Shown in pieces: positions 63,809 through 64,000 of a stretch of DNA of 64,000 bases (positions are counted from its first letter, which is position 1; each line of letters begins with the position of its first letter). This DNA is from Tretioscincus oriximinensis (taxonomy: Eukaryota > Chordata > Lepidosauria > Squamata > Gymnophthalmidae). A model generated the notes under the pieces. The model saw only the letters and a list, made by a program, of their open reading frames with translations. It was not told where the DNA came from and did no database searches. Location: positions 1,806,262-1,870,261 of the forward strand of contig JAJVDF010000123.1 in NCBI GenBank assembly GCA_022410635.1, written 5' to 3'. Made by a program: the position numbers and the translations under genes.

Positions 63809-64000
63809 TCTGGTGATTTGTCATGCCTGGTCTTGGAGAGAGAGAGACCCCCTCCTCAGCCTGAACAATAAATTTACCCACCCACCCCCTCAATTCCAAA
63901 CAAACTGAATTCTCCTCCTAGCCTCAATGATTACCTGTTATTGCCAGTTTTCCCCAGTGGCATATCCGCTCACTCTTGACCACACATCTGCATACGACAG

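Noticed and set aside
36100..64000. PKIG coding exon
   Set aside because: Expected from mammalian gene order, but no frame resembling the short PKI inhibitor was found; it may lie beyond the window.

Overview
The window is vertebrate nuclear DNA, most likely from a squamate reptile (lizard). The evidence is two intron-rich host genes with GT/AG splice sites, AT-rich DNA full of CR1-, L2- and L1-like LINE fragments, tRNA-derived SINEs with an L2-like tail, and several DNA-transposon MITE families. The taxon is inferred from repeat style and gene content; no database search was possible.

Two host genes are supported exon by exon. TTPAL (alpha-tocopherol transfer protein-like, CRAL-TRIO family) runs on the + strand from a non-coding first exon near 9.1-9.27 kb to the stop codon at 17,736, with a long 3' UTR up to about 20.16 kb. 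Its four coding exons join in frame to 339 residues. SERINC3 (serine incorporator 3) lies convergently on the - strand, from its start codon at 35,617 to its stop at 21,967, in ten coding exons that join in frame to 462 residues. This tail-to-tail TTPAL/SERINC3 pair matches the order I know from human 20q13.12. PKIG, the next gene there, is not seen. The SERINC3 promoter (about 35.6-36.1 kb) is GC-rich with four CCAAT boxes.

The 24 kb to the right is mostly intergenic and repeat-rich. One further host-like exon stands out at 60,074-60,262 (+): strong splice sites, an A at -3 of the ATG, and a 49-codon reading frame with a CxxC-x14-CxxC zinc-ribbon pattern. I could not assign it to a known gene. 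A GC-rich patch at 59.1-59.56 kb may be its promoter.

The repeats give the clearest unusual structure. (1) A family of palindromic foldback elements beginning TAGGCTGACCAGATGACC has seven copies, three with perfect 8-bp target duplications, pointing to the hAT superfamily; two sit at the same position of another repeat family. (2) A 732-bp solo LTR has TG...CA ends and a perfect 5-bp duplication. (3) Two 5'-truncated L1-like inserts break within about 20 nt of the same position; one has a perfect 15-bp target duplication. (4) There is a SINE inside a SINE, two TA-flanked MITE families, a U6 snRNA pseudogene, a transposon-like repeat carrying a CTCF-like core, and a diverged repeat family whose copies bracket TTPAL exon 1. 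No bacterial-type system, CRISPR array or intact mobile-element gene set is present.
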